NCBI GenBank assembly: GCA_038245795.1
Contig: JBBRSC010000217.1
Span: 1 to 5,825 of the forward strand
DNA length: 5,825 nt
Direction of reading: 5' to 3'
Origin: JBBRSC01 sp038245795
Lineage (GTDB): Bacteria; Actinomycetota; Acidimicrobiia; Acidimicrobiales; Microtrichaceae
The notes beneath the pieces are model-generated. The model ran no database searches and was not told the origin of the DNA. It saw only the letters and a list, made by a program, of their open reading frames with translations. Positions within the stretch are counted from its first letter, which is position 1. Each line of letters opens with the position of its first letter. The position numbers and the translations under genes are program-made. Of this stretch, positions 5,520 through 5,825 are shown piece after piece.

Positions 5520-5825
5520 TCAGTTCGGGCGGATCGCTGTGAGGCCGCCGAGCGTCCCCGACAGCGCTGCACCGAATGCCCCGATCTCGGTACCTGCATA
5601 GGCACTGTTGTCGACGCTGGTTGCCCCGAGGATCGTGTGGAACACCGAGGCGCCCGTGTGCCAGTCCATTGCTTCGAGCGTCCAGTAATCGTTGCGGGCA
5701 CCCCAGCAATAGGCGAGGCCGGTGGCTGAGCTCATCGAGGGGATCCCGTTGGGGCAGCTGACCGTTCGGTTGGCCCACGCTGAGGTGAGGACGTTGGTGT
5801 CCGGATCCCAGGAGAACTTCTCGGC
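5520..5825 (-). CDS. C-terminal fragment of a probable beta-propeller protein; 5' end outside window
   Basis: The minus-strand frame is open from the window edge to the TGA at 5520-5522, giving 101 codons that end in AIRPN. An internal ATG (5733-5735) would give only 71 residues, but the reading frame continues without a stop to 5825, so I read it as the end of a longer gene. The fragment begins with FSWDPDTNVLTSAW. It then shows YWTLEAMDWHTGASVFH, which has the W-x-x-x-x-x-D-x-x-T-G spacing of PQQ/WD-like propeller blades. The run YAGTEIGAFGAALSGTLGGLTAI fits the closing strands of a last blade. Two cysteines (CPNG and CWG) in a Trp-rich, Asn-rich context suggest an extracytoplasmic, disulfide-bonded protein; that is inference. 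The specific function is not recognisable. It converges on the SCO6745-family gene with a 35-base gap. Confidence 0.7.
   Translation of the reverse strand, partial: AEKFSWDPDTNVLTSAWANRTVSCPNGIPSMSSATGLAYCWGARNDYWTLEAMDWHTGASVFHTILGATSVDNSAYAGTEIGAFGAALSGTLGGLTAIRPN

Noticed and set aside
5470..5778. Minus-strand 102-codon frame overlapping the propeller-like fragment
   Set aside because: Its product lacks recognisable motifs and runs into the SCO6745-family gene. The alternative frame open to the window edge has structured, Trp-rich sequence.

Overview
This is a high-GC bacterial window that reads as actinobacterial. A branched-chain amino acid gene cluster sits between a transcription-factor gene and two partial genes for probably exported proteins. 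Three features point to Actinomycetota: an SCO6745-family protein, an LAxTG-type sortase signal, and promoters in which a TANNNT -10 box lies six bases before a start codon (leaderless transcripts). An Acidimicrobiia-like lineage (Ilumatobacter relatives) would fit, but that is inference.

Layout. Bases 1-342 (+) hold the 3' end of a gene for a wall-anchored surface protein: a Cna-B-like fold, a polar linker, LAFTG, a membrane helix and an Arg tail. It converges on greA (378-845, -), which encodes the transcript-cleavage elongation factor. The 76-base gap at 846-921 carries divergent promoters for greA and for the cluster leuB (922-1950), ilvE (2026-2943) and cimA (2940-4598), all on +. A separate leaderless promoter then drives an SCO6745-family gene of unknown function (4627-5484, +). 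The window closes with the 3' end of a minus-strand gene (5520-5825) whose product looks like the last blade of a beta-propeller.

How the genes work together. CimA makes (R)-citramalate from pyruvate and acetyl-CoA. LeuCD, not in this window, would isomerise it. LeuB would oxidise beta-methylmalate to 2-oxobutyrate. After the shared IlvB/C/D steps, IlvE makes isoleucine. So leuB-ilvE-cimA looks like a threonine-independent isoleucine module that shares LeuB and IlvE with leucine and valine synthesis. ilvE and cimA overlap by ATGA, which implies translational coupling.

I see no RNA gene, CRISPR array, mobile element or evident new system. The most notable points are a Gln in place of the second metal-binding His of CimA, a shared GGTANNNT-N6-start promoter architecture that resets the leuB start, an A/C-rich spacer without a Shine-Dalgarno sequence before ilvE, and the LAFTG sortase signal.
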